From Strigops habroptila (lineage: Eukaryota; Chordata; Aves; Psittaciformes; Psittacidae), in contig NC_044284.2 of assembly GCF_004027225.2 (NCBI RefSeq), positions 43,448,420-43,512,419 on the forward strand: DNA of 64,000 nucleotides. Direction: 5' to 3'. Below are positions 1 to 10,500 of this stretch, piece after piece. Position 1 is the first letter of the stretch; each line of letters opens with the position of its first letter. Position numbers and translations under genes: made by a program. The notes below the pieces were generated by a model. It was not told the origin of the DNA. It saw nothing but the letters and a program-made list of their open reading frames with translations, and did not search any database.

Positions 1-1900
1 CATCCTGCTGCCTCTCTTGGCTCCCTGTGCCCTGGAGGCATCTCTCTTTCCCCATGCCCAGCACTGGCTAGCAGGCTGGGGTTCACCATGTAGCATGGGA
101 GGTGCAGGGCTGAGCCCAGACCTTTGTGTGACCTTCTCTTGTCCTGACCGTAGGAGTGGATGAGGATCTGCCCTCAGGCTGGCTGGAAAGCACTGTTCTG
201 GGGTGCAAAGTGAGGGTAGGTATAACCAGGGTTGAACTGGTGGAGCTGGATTTATGTTGCTTTTATGTCATGTCTTTTATGTCAGAAACCTAGAAGTACG
301 AGGACAAGCCAGGCAGATTGCTGAAACCTCTTGTGCTGCAGATCACTCTGCAGCAAACAGCTGTGGTGAACATCTTCAAAAAGCAGTGGGGTGTCTGGTG
401 GTGCAGGCAGGGCTTTGAGGACATGTCTGACTTACTGGTGTGGTTGGAGGCAAAGCTGAGACCTTGCTTTAGAGAAACAAGCCTATTTATGTTGTTAAAG
501 CGTGCTGTTCTCAGACCACAGTTTTGATGTTCAAGATCAAAGCCTGTGTGTTCTTCAGCCACAGAGGAGACAAATCTCCAGTTTGTTCTTGTAGTAGGCA
601 TTTCCTTTTTTTTTAAGTGCTACCCCATACAAATACACACTTCAACGTAGGTGTGTGAAATGGAAGAGCAAACTGCTGCTTATAATCACTCTTGTGCCCC
701 TGTAAATCTGTGGGAAAATCTCATTGCTGCCCCTTAGAAATCTGCAGTCAATGGTAACTGAGAAATTGGAAATTGAGAAATTAGAAATTGAGGAATGGAA
801 ATGTCCCTGTCTTGCCCTGTCTCATTATGATTTTGTAATGAGCTCTTGTAACTGGTGGTGCTTGCAGCATGGCTTGAATTCTCAATGTCTTCTTAGAAGG
901 CAAAAGAAATTTTACCAAGATAAGTAGCATAATGTCTACCCCACTTATGATGTCTTTAATCATAAGTTACTCAGCCAGGTTAGGTCCTGCTGCAATGCTC
1001 AACATTGACCTGAAGAGATAATAAAAAAGCCCTTCCCTATCTAAGGCTTCTTCAGGTTAGAAGAGGACTCTGCGATTTGAGATAGTATTTGCAAAGGTAA
1101 GAGGGACAGCGGAAGCTGCCAGAAGAGCCTACTTGTGCCCTGAGACACTGTATGTTTCTCCTATTACAGCACACCACTGGTTCAGCTTGGCCAGTGCCCT
1201 GCAGTGATTTGGTGTGAGTGAAGGCAGCCTACTGAGCTGGCTCTACATGGGCTGTTCACGGGGCAGCTCTGCTGCAGCTGCAGCACTGACATCTTCCTGT
1301 TCTCAGTTAGATTGGTTTTTAACAGAATGGGAAGGTGTCTGTGGCCAGTATTCTGTGACTCAAGATCTGTGCTCTATGGACCAGCCAAGGAAAAGGCAGG
1401 AGGCACAACAGAGAGGAGCAAGTAATTTGTCCTGTGTGAAATTAAGCAATCCCCCAGCACCCATAGATGTATTTGGGATCAGGTCTTCATCCTTCTGCTG
1501 AGGAGTCCTCAGCTCTGCTTGTCCCATCTTGGGCACTATGCCAGAGGCTTTTTCATTCCTTTTGCTCTGCTTGTGGTCCAGGACACTACAGTGGAAAAGC
1601 AGGTGTCTCTGCCCAAGTGGGCTGCTGGAAAGGGTGGTTGGCTGGTGGGTGTGCACTGCACTGATTACTCAGTCCCCAGTTGGAAGCGTAGCCCTTGCAT
1701 GTGAGTGTATGTGCTTCCCGAGTGTGGTTTTGTGCGAGCATCTGCTGCTGCGCTGGTGCTGCTGCCTCGCTGTGGGAGGAGCAGGCAGGTGCCCCAGACT
1801 TGCAGCCGAGGGTGGAAACTCTTTGGGGTTTGCTGTTGATGCTTGAGGCTTTTGTAGAGTCACAGTATCTGAGCTGGGTGTTCACTGCTGGAGCGATGCA
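1..1900. other. Upstream flank of FASLG, no gene seen
   Basis: Apart from the simple repeat at 745-795, no conserved exon, RNA gene or mobile element was recognised. Regulatory sites for FASLG are expected here, but none could be assigned with confidence beyond the TATA box. Confidence 0.6.
745..795. repeat. GAAATT-type simple repeat
   Basis: GAGAAATTGGAAATTGAGAA and further GAAATTGA units are repeated imperfectly in tandem over about 45 bp. Confidence 0.8.
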
Positions 1901-1904
1901 GGCG

Positions 1905-1910
1905 TATAAA
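1905..1910 (+). promoter_or_regulatory. Probable FASLG TATA box
   Basis: TATAAA lies 114 bp before the chosen ATG. A start of transcription about 25-30 bp downstream (near 1935-1940) would give a short 5' UTR. It would make the in-frame ATG at 1974 the first one in the mRNA, with the ATG at 2019 second. The sequence is seen; promoter use is inferred. Confidence 0.55.
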
Positions 1911-2018
1911 GGTAGACCTGGATCTTCTGCCAGGGCTCAGTCTGGGACAGCCCCAGCAGTTTTTGACTGCCACATGGAAGATCACACCAAGCAAGTCCAA
2001 TCCACCCCACTCCCGGCC

Positions 2019-2285
2019 ATGCAGCAGAACTTGAATTACATGTACCCTCAGATCTTTTGGGTTGATGGCTGTCCCAGTGCACCCCCTTCAGCACCTTCAG
2101 CACCCTCCATCACTCCTTTCCCACCATCAGTACCTGACCGGAGCAGAAAACCAAGGATCAACAGGGAAAGGAGGAGCATTGGCTTTCTGGTGATCTCCTT
2201 GCTGCTCCTGCTGGCCTTCACTGGAGTTGGGCTGAGCATGTTTCAGATTTTCCACCTGGAGAAGGAACTGGCTGAACTCAGAGAG
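2019..2285 (+). CDS. FASLG: FASLG exon 1 (cytoplasmic tail and membrane helix)
   Basis: Encodes residues 1-89 and ends in phase 0 at GAG, followed by the donor GTGAGG. The reading frame stays open upstream to at least 1695, so the start cannot be fixed by a stop codon. The Pro-rich segment contains Ser-Ala-Pro repeats written by a near-perfect 9-bp tandem repeat around 2085-2105. Confidence 0.95.
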
Positions 2286-5200
2286 GTGAGGTCTGCCTGG
2301 CTGGTCACAGAGGCTTTGGGGAGACAGGAGAAAAACCCTTAAAATTGGCTCCGAGATGCTCAGGTGTTGCAAAGATCCCCAAGGGGCATTTAAATGTTTG
2401 CCATGTAAGTGGGGGTGCTTATTACTGCAAGAGAATTACTCTACTGCTGATTGGGTATATTTGGGTGTCTTTGTGTTTGAGTGCTGCAAGGTCTCTCATA
2501 TGAGCACTGAGAATTAAGCATTGCCAAAGACAGTCATTGACTGCTTTCGATGATGCCCCTGTGCTTTCACTCTGCTAAGACAGCTTGTGACTCTTCTCTT
2601 TTGACAGTCTGCCAGTACTGAACATATCCCTCCGGCTTTGGAGAAACTCATAGGTGAGTTGATGTACATAGAGGAGGAACTCCTCTGTGATAGCATGTAT
2701 GCATGGTCCTGTTGTACTCTTCCCTCTCTTTGCCTGTAGCAAAGGCAGGGTCACAGCTTGATGCTATGAAAGTGCTGATTTCACTTGCTTGGCTGAATAA
2801 AAAGCTTTCTCTCTGTGGTATGGGGATGGAGTCCTGCACCCTGCCTGCCGGAGTGCTTAGAGGTGTCAGCCACAGGTTTCTGGCATAGTGTGCCTCTGCC
2901 TTGGGGCTCCCCGGGCCAGTGGGGCAGTGGTACTGGGGGTACTCTGCTGTAGAAGTGGTTTCTGGCTGTCCTAACCTATGGCAACAACATGAATAGAAGA
3001 ACAGAGATGGGCACTGCACATCTTAATTCTTTCTCTTCTTACTCTTTTAATATTTTTGGATGACGCAAAGGGTTTAGTTTTCTTCGGGGTAGGGAACTCT
3101 TCCCGCCCCCCGCCCCCCCCAATTCTTTTGGTACAAAGTCTCATGGCAGCCAAAGCTAATTGAGAAAAGCCTGATTATATGTCTGTGGAGGTTTCTTTTA
3201 GAAATGTCGTTTCAGTGAAATTGAAACTTTCCACAAGAAACTGCCAATTTTTCTAAATTCAATTTAGAATCACAGAATCATAGAATAGTTAGGGTTGGAA
3301 AGGACATTGAGATCATCTTGTTCCAACCCCCCTCCCATGGGCAAGGGATGCCTTGCACCAGACCATGTTTCCCAAGACAGCCATCCCAAGGCCATCTGCC
3401 AGGGAGGGAGCATTTACCACTTTCTTGGGCAACCTGTTCTAGTGCCTCACCACTCTCACAGTAAAGAACTTCTTCCTTATATCTAACCTGAACTTCCCCT
3501 GTTTAAGCCTGAACCCGTTACCCCTTGTCCTGTCACTACAATCCCTGATGAAGAGTCCCTCCCCAGCACCCTTTTAGGCCCCCTTCACGTACTGGAAGGC
3601 TGCTCTGAGGTCTCCATGCAGCCTTCTCTTCTCCAGGCTGAACAGACCCAACTTTCTCAGCCTGTCTTCATACAGGACTGCTCGAGCCCCCTTATCATCC
3701 TCGTGGCCCTCCTCTGGACTTGCTCCAATAGCTCCATGTCCTACTTACGTTGAGGACACCAGAACTGTACACAATACTCCAAGTGAGGTTTCACGAAAGC
3801 AGAGTAGAGGGGCAGGATCACCTCCTTTGACCTGCTGGTCACGCTTCTTTTGATGCAGCCCAGGATACGGTTGGCTTCTGGGCTGCGAGCGCACACTGAA
3901 GCTGGCTCATGTTAAGCTTCTCATCAACCAACACCCCCAAGTCCTCCGCAGGGCTGCTCTGAATCTCTTCTCTGCCCAACCTGTAGCTGTGCCTGGGATT
4001 GCCCTGACTCAGGTGTAGGACCTTGCACTTGGCTTGGTTGAACTTCTTAAGGTTGGCATCAGCCCACATCACAAGTGTGTCAAGGTCCATCTGGATGTCA
4101 TCCTTTCCCTCCAGTGTGTTGACTGCACCACACAGCTTAGTGTCATTGGCAAACTTGCTGAGGGCGCACTCAATCTCACCGTCCATGTCACCAACAAAGA
4201 TGTTGAACAAGGTCAGTCCCAACACTGAACCCTGAGGGACACCACTCGTTACAAGTCTCCAATTGAGCCATTGACCACAACTCTTTGTGTGCAGCCACCC
4301 AGCCAATTCTTTATCAAGTGGTCCATCCATCAAATTTATGTCCCTCCAGTTTAGAGACAAGGGAAAAAAACCCGAAAAATTTCAATTTGAAAGGAAAAAT
4401 TTAAAAATAATATTTTGACCTTCAAAACTGTTATTTTACTTTTAAATTCCATGTTAATGTTATCAGTGAGGATACCCCTTTCTAAAAATGGGAAAGTCAG
4501 AAGGAAATTTTCATCTATCAACAATTTTTGCTAGATCTGGAAAGATTTTTTTCCCTTGAGGATTTTGATTAGTAGGAAGGTTAATTTCTTTTCAAGTATG
4601 TTCCAATACTGAATTAAAGCAATTTTTGAAATAGCAAAATTCTCTGGAAAGGGCAGTCCGGGTTCCCACCAACTCCCATGTCAATAAATTTTGTGATCTA
4701 TTGCTTAGGGGAAGGGGAGCTGTCATTTTAACTGGATGTTCAGTGCTCTGATCACAGGCTACTTTAGCAGTAACTGAACATAAGCTATAAATAGTAACCC
4801 TGAATGTCTTGAAGGGGATGGATAAATAAAGCCAGGGAAATAGCGTAAAGGAGGAGGGGGAGAGGAGAGGAAATTTTAATTGGCTTTAGAAAAGAAAAGG
4901 CTGCTTCTAAAATTTGAGAACATGATGCTTGGAAATAGATGTTGAGAAGGGAAGGATGGAGTGGGATGGGATCCAAATACCAAGTCACTGTAACTGGTCC
5001 ATCTCTCCAAGAGAAATAGAGCCTTCCAATGAAGGCAGAATTTTCCGAGCTGTGCTCTGTCTCTCTGAAGAAAAGGTCTGCCTGGCCTGGTTTGCAGGAT
5101 GCCTCAAGCATCTCTGATCTAGTTGTAAGTAGGATTGGTACTCTGCAGACAGAAGTCCACTGCCATGGGTACATCTGCAGTGCTGGACTAGAGCGGGGCA

Positions 5201-6475
5201 ATGGAGCAGGCTCATCTCTAACAGGTCATGAGCTGTCACCTTCGCATGGCCCAGAGATGCTGAGTAAAGGGGCAGCCTTGTCCCTCTCCTATACCCTGCG
5301 TGAGAGGCCTCTGCTTGAGCTCACCAACTGAGCCATTTTAAGAGAAAAGCTCTCCTTGCTCTTTCCCCTTGTTTTTGGTCACATCTGGGCTCTTTGCTGC
5401 AACTTTTCCTTTTTAACTCCTTCTCTCGCCCTGCAGTGTTTGTCCAAGCACTACTCTGCCTTCCTGTGCTAAGCCATTATGCATACGTGCCCTGTGCTGC
5501 TTTGAATCTGCCCTGCTTTAGCTTCATGATTGTCTCCCTTCTGCCCTCTGGGCTGGCTTCTCCCAAGGAGCACATAGCTAACCTCTTCCCTATTTTTGTG
5601 CAGGGCAGAAGGAGCAGTCAATGAAAAATGAAGCGAGGACGGCAGCACACCTAACAGGTATGTGCTGAGGGGCCAGCAAAATGTTGGAGCAGGGCATAGG
5701 GCAGATGTGGCTGGGGTGAGAGGGTGACATGGTTGTAGTTGTAAGGAGCCCACCTCACTCAGACTTTCATGCTTTCCTTTGGTAATATGCACTCTGACAG
5801 TGGGAAGTTACTCCACAGCTAAAATCTTCCCCTCATTTAGGCTTTTCAGTGAGGGATCTGTTTGTTGGTTTGCATCTGGGGTGTGCAGGGCAGAAGGCTG
5901 TCACAAGCAGCTGAGGGAGGTGAAGGTGAGAGCTTCCACCTGCCTGAGATGAAGGCAGACTTTCCATGCTGCAGACAAGGGCTTGGAGGACAGCTGACGT
6001 CGTGACATGGGACATCACTTGAGGAAAAAACATACAACTGCTTATACTTACTGCACTTTTTCTCTTGTTCTGGCTCCCAGGAAACCCGGATCAGTGGGAC
6101 CTCCCTCTGGCTTGGGAACCCATCTCTGGCCATGCCTTCACCAATGGCATTCAGTACCGTGATCAGGGCCTCGTCATCAATGAGACCGGTCTATACTTTG
6201 TGTACTCCAATGTGCTCTTCCGCGGCAGCGTCTGCAGCAGCCAGGTGTTGACCCACATTGTCTACAAGAAAAACCCAGCCTTGCTTGGTAGCCACGTGCT
6301 GATGGAGGACAAGAGCATCAACTACTGTACAGGTCAGAAAACATGGGCCCGGAAAAGCTACCTGGGGGCTTTATTCAAGCTCAGGAAGATGGACAGTTTG
6401 CATGTCAATGTCTCCAAAATCTCTTTGATTAATTTTGAGGAATCCAAGACATTCTTTGGCTTATTTAAGCTTTGA
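2019..6475 (+). CDS. FASLG: Fas ligand (TNF superfamily member 6), four exons
   Basis: Type II membrane ligand that binds the death receptor FAS and triggers apoptosis, mainly from activated T and NK cells. The join is 2019-2285, 2608-2653, 5604-5657 and 6081-6475: 762 nt, 253 residues plus stop, all introns GT-AG. Residues 1-52 form the cytoplasmic tail with a short Pro/Ser/Ala segment (about 18-40) and a basic patch before the membrane. Residues about 54-77 are a single hydrophobic helix followed by [16 protein letters not shown]. The stalk keeps LEKLIG. The TNF homology domain runs from about 118 to 253, with [20 protein letters not shown] and the C-terminal [14 protein letters not shown]. 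Cys174 and Cys205 match the family disulfide. N156 (NET) and N232 (NVS) are likely glycosylated. The 46-nt second exon matches the mammalian gene as I recall it. Mammalian FasL is about 280 residues; most of the deficit is in the proline-rich tail. The start was chosen because MQQxxNYxYPQI aligns with mammalian N-termini; an in-frame ATG at 1974 is the alternative. Confidence 0.96.
2608..2653 (+). CDS. FASLG: FASLG exon 2 (stalk)
   Basis: A 46-nt exon after the acceptor TTTTGACAG and before the donor GTGAGT. It encodes residues 90-104 ([15 protein letters not shown]) and the first base of Gly105, ending in phase 1. The LEKxIG motif is shared with mammalian FasL. Intron 1 is only 322 bp. Confidence 0.93.
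3267..4358 (-). mobile_element. 5'-truncated CR1 LINE in FASLG intron 2
   Basis: This is the 3' part of a chicken-repeat-1 non-LTR retrotransposon on the minus strand, antisense to FASLG. The left edge has the family's 3' tail of ATTCTATGATTCTGTG-type octamers. The minus strand of 3839-4360 translates to the end of the reverse transcriptase with [10 protein letters not shown] (motif B) and [20 protein letters not shown] (motif C region). Motif C reads FAND where active CR1 copies have FADD, so a catalytic aspartate is lost. The frame also shifts near the end of the RT ([13 protein letters not shown] in place of the usual QKANRxLGCIKR). It is a dead copy, truncated at the 5' side as is usual for CR1. 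Confidence 0.93.
5604..5657 (+). CDS. FASLG: FASLG exon 3 (stalk to start of TNF domain)
   Basis: A 54-nt exon between a pyrimidine-rich TTTTTGTGCAG acceptor and a GTATGT donor. It keeps phase 1 and encodes residues 105-122, ending in AAHLT, the conserved first strand of the TNF homology domain. Intron 2 before it is 2,950 bp and contains the antisense CR1. Confidence 0.92.
6081..6475 (+). CDS. FASLG: FASLG exon 4 (TNF homology domain)
   Basis: This last coding exon follows the acceptor TTCTGGCTCCCAG and runs to TGA at 6473-6475. It encodes residues 123-253, nearly the whole receptor-binding domain, including both disulfide cysteines and the two predicted N-glycosylation sites. A third site that I recall in human FasL (NLT, near the C-terminus) is replaced by KLRK here. 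Confidence 0.96.
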
Positions 6476-7515
6476 ATGGGGCTGTTTGAGCATGGCCAGC
6501 AGCCCACGACACACACACTAAGATGCGTGAGGGGTGAGTGCTGCCTGAGTGGCAGTGGCCAAGCCAGGGTCTCGCACCACAAAGCTCACCAAGAAACCAT
6601 GTTTTGGTCTTCAGCATGAGAAGCCTCAAGCAACTGGTAAAGGCTTGGAAGTAGACCTCTCGGAAGCACCAGGGCTGTACTGCATTAACCTAAAGAGAAT
6701 TGCACATTTTCCTCTCTGAAAAAAAAACCAACAACCCAACAACAAACTCAAAATGTAGTGTGCTGAAGACACCATTGAAACTCGTTACTCGCTATCTAAG
6801 AAGATGCTGGTGCCAGCAGCCCCACACAGCGTCATGGCCTTGGTGAGCTTGGGCAGCAGGCAGGCAGTGAGGAGGCCCCTAAAGGCATGTCTGCAGGTGC
6901 CTGGGCTGTGCCATGCCATGCCATGCTGCAGGCAGTGGTGTGGGAACAAGTAGTGTGGAGGTCTTATCTACCCGTCTCGAGCCAGTACTGGCCACCCTGC
7001 CTGGGCACTCAGGACTGTGACTGATGTACAACAGGCACCTGCCTGCTAGCTGGCTTGTTAGCTGCCGTATGTACATTTTTGTTAAGTTACCGACTCTGCC
7101 AATCTCAGAAAATGTCCCCCAATCCCTTTATTTAACTCATGCTGACTGCCTTGCAAGGAACATGCCAGAAGCAGCCGGGCCATGAGGGGGATCCCAACCC
7201 CAGAGAGAAAATTTGACTGTGATGTGCTGAAGGGGCTGGTGGGGAGGCCACATACTCCACTGACAGAACCTGAACAACACAGTGCTGGAGAGTGGTGGGG
7301 CCCGAGACGAAAGCAGCATCTCCAACCCCCTTCCTGCCCTTTCAATATATCAGCGTCCCCTATGGAAACCTGGTCCTGTCACCTCCTGCATGGTGCAGGT
7401 GGGAGGGCATGCTGGCCACCATAAACAGCATGGCTATGGCTGGCCCCCTTGTCAAGGGATATTCTCTCCTGAGCAAAACACAGCTGGTAAATAAAGGTAT
7501 ATTTTTGTAGTAAGT
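6476..7515 (+). other. FASLG: FASLG 3' UTR
   Basis: The stretch from the stop codon to just past AATAAA at 7490-7495 is about 1 kb, similar to the mammalian FASLG 3' UTR. It contains an A-rich patch near 6720-6750, a CCATG repeat near 6910, and one ATTTA at about 7130. No other gene is seen in it. The exact end is inferred from the signal and the T/G-rich stretch after it. Confidence 0.6.
7490..7495 (+). terminator. Polyadenylation signal AATAAA of FASLG
   Basis: A canonical AATAAA is followed within about 15 bp by a T-rich stretch (TATATTTTTGTAG). It is the first such hexamer I see downstream of the FASLG stop on this strand and gives a UTR of plausible length. Confidence 0.6.
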
Positions 7516-10500
7516 GACACTGTCCTCTCCTCATGTGGAGCAGCAGGCTTCTGCAGTGACCAAAGCCCTGAAGGCCTCTATGATCAACAGGAATCTGGGA
7601 GCTTGACCCCACTTTGCTGCCTGCTTCACAGGGCACAGTGTCCCTGCTATGGAGCTTTGGGGTTCCAGCATTGGAACATCAGGATTTGGGAACCAGGGAG
7701 GTGTGATGTGGGTAGCACAGACCAGGCAGCCCAAGCCCAGTTTGGCCATCAGGAAGAGGACTGATCTACAACACAGGCTTCAGCTTGAGTGGAGCCAGAC
7801 ACTTGTTGCTTAGCAGAAGCTCTGCTGTCCCCAAAGGCACCACGCTCTTCTGCGTGCCCTCTGGCCCTAGCACATGGCCTTTCCCATGTGGAAGTCTGAA
7901 GGGCAAGGAACTGAAGGGGTGCTTTGGTGGTAAAAGCTGCCTATTTGCTCACTCTGGTTTCTGGTCCCTGGAGCTCTTCCCCTCCATGTGTTAACCCCAA
8001 GGCTGTCTGCCACCCGTCCACCAGGCAGTACACAAAGGCTGCGGCGCATCACCATCTTTGTCTGTGGTCCAGAGTTCTTGCAGCTCTGATGTTGGTCACA
8101 GCGAACAGTGGCTCTTCAGCAGCATTTATTTCCTTTTCCACGGTGCTGCTCTGGGCTCAGTGATGTGTGGCCTGTGGTTTGTTGCTTCTTGCTTCAGGGA
8201 AACTTATTTCTTTGAAACGTGGAAGCAGACTGGCTACTAGTGTGGCCAGTGTGAACACTGCATCTCTCTGCTCATGCAACTGTTGCTGCACTCAGATATT
8301 TCCACTGCATTTCTCAAGATGGAAAAACCCTCAGAAAGTCAAAGTTTAGGGATCTTTTTGCCTGAATGATGCTTTCTTGCTGTCCCCACTCCCTCTAGTA
8401 TCAGGGGTGCAAAACGCATACTGCAGGGACAGAGGTGTTGGATCCAGACTCTGCCAGGAAAGGCTGGAAATTGCTATCCAATTTTGATTGCTGGTTGTGC
8501 TGTGCTGCTTTTCTAGTGACCAGACATTCAAGTGAGGAGTGGGCATCTGTACGTACACGTGCCCTCCAGCTTGCAGCTATTTCCGTAGCAAAACTAGCTG
8601 AGCGCATTGCATGCTTCCTTTCTTTACTGGTGAGTGGCTTAGAGAGGGACAGGGCACTCAGTGCCCAGGGGAATCTCACACTGACAGTACGGCCTCTGCT
8701 AGTACTGTATTGGTGTGGGGCTGGAAAGCTCCCAAAGGTTTGTATAAATTGGCACACAGTAGCTCATCTAGACTGTGAATGTAGTTAGCTCTGGGGCAGA
8801 ATGCAGCAGATGCTATTGCTGCACATCTGGAGGGGGCAAGGATCTGTTAGTATTTTTATCTGAAATGCTAAGGCAATGCAGACCTGCGTATCTCAGGGGC
8901 AGTGAATAGTCATGTTATATATAGTGCTGGGATCTTCTAAGGTGGACAGAGCTGGCTTATCCTGGCAGGATAAAGCTAGATGCTGCTAGGCTTGCTCCTG
9001 AGTGAGAGAGCAGCTGTGACTGTGTTGGGTCAACAGTGTGGTTGCCAGTAAGACACAGTGTTACTGCTTTGTGATCCCTTCCTCAAAGATAACTCTAAAC
9101 TGTGCAGAGTAAATCCACTACTTAGCCTGTGGTCTCCAACTAAAGATTCAAAGTAAGGTCTTGACAGGATTCTGCAATTTCAAACTGTATAGAGTCAATT
9201 CATAGACTGCTTGTGCCACAATGGCTTTATTAAAGTCATCTTTAATAGCTAATCCTGGTCAGAGAGGGAGAAATGTGCTCTGACAGCTATGGCCAGCATT
9301 TCTCATACCAATATTGCATTTTGCATCCATGTGTCCTGACTCTTTACCAGTTCATGGTCACTTCTGATGGGGAGGAAGGTGACTGGTGCACAACAAAGGC
9401 CTGAAGGGCACTTGTAATGTAAAAGCAGAAGGAGCAGTTGCTGCTCTCCAGCTCATCCCCAGCATGTGCTGAGGCATCAGGGTATCAGAGACAAGAAATG
9501 GAGCCACAGCATGGACTGGCTCTCAGCAGGCTTGCTCGGTTGTGTATCTTGGCTCAGAAACCTCACAGCTTAGTTGTAGTTAGCTGGAACTCACACTGTT
9601 GAGAGGTGTTATGTGTGACTGCTTCTGTAGCCCTCTCAGGGAGAAGGGATGGCATGAGTAAGAATGGAAGAATTTACCTGTTTGAAACCACTCCAATCCT
9701 ATGAGTTCAGACAACAACCTTCTATTTGAACTGACAAGTTTCATCATTGCTTTGGTTTTTTTTTTTGTGATTGATTTTATTTCTTTTTTTTCCTTTTTTT
9801 TTTTTTTCTTTCCACTTGCCTGAAGCCAGCCTTGGCCTTTCTAAGTTTCTGTTACAATGTCTTGTGGGGTTACTTCTTCCAGTAAAGTTGTAAAGAGATG
9901 TAAAGATTGTCAAATTTTTACAAGGTTGGGATGGAGCATTTTCTAGTGGTTAGAGAGGGGAGAAAAGGGGAAAGGGGGTTAACTTAAATATTGCTATTAT
10001 TTTTCTGGTAATCTGACGTGTGGGCATATTACATCATGGTTACAAAAGTGTCATTTTAGGTGTGACTAAGTGACTGAGGTTTAACGCAAACGAGAGGGTG
10101 AGGTGAGTAGAGGGAGAGGAGGGGTTCTGATGCAAAGTGAGGCAAGTTATATGTGAATTTCTTGTTGATTTTAATTTAAAAAAATAAAAATGAGAGAGAA
10201 GAAGAAAAACTTGGCAACTTGTTGCTGATTCATCTCTCAGGGTAACATGGAGAGCCAAATGTTCCATTCCCTGTACATGAGCGAAGCCCTGACACAGGAG
10301 ACGTGGCACTGCAGGCTGTGGTGTGGGAGACTGCTGGCAGTGTCAGCAGTGGCATCATTGGACAGACAGAGGTGTGAAAAGATGCTCAGTTCCCTGGCCC
10401 CTGCCTGTGGTGTGACCAGCAATGCTGCTTTAGGATCCTACCAGGAGGCACTGCTCTGCCTGGTTACCCCTGCCAGGACATCAGCAGTCATGCAAACAGG

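Noticed and set aside
9757..9810. T-rich tract considered as the reversed poly-A tail of a processed pseudogene
   Set aside because: No retrocopied coding sequence or flanking target duplication was recognised beside it.
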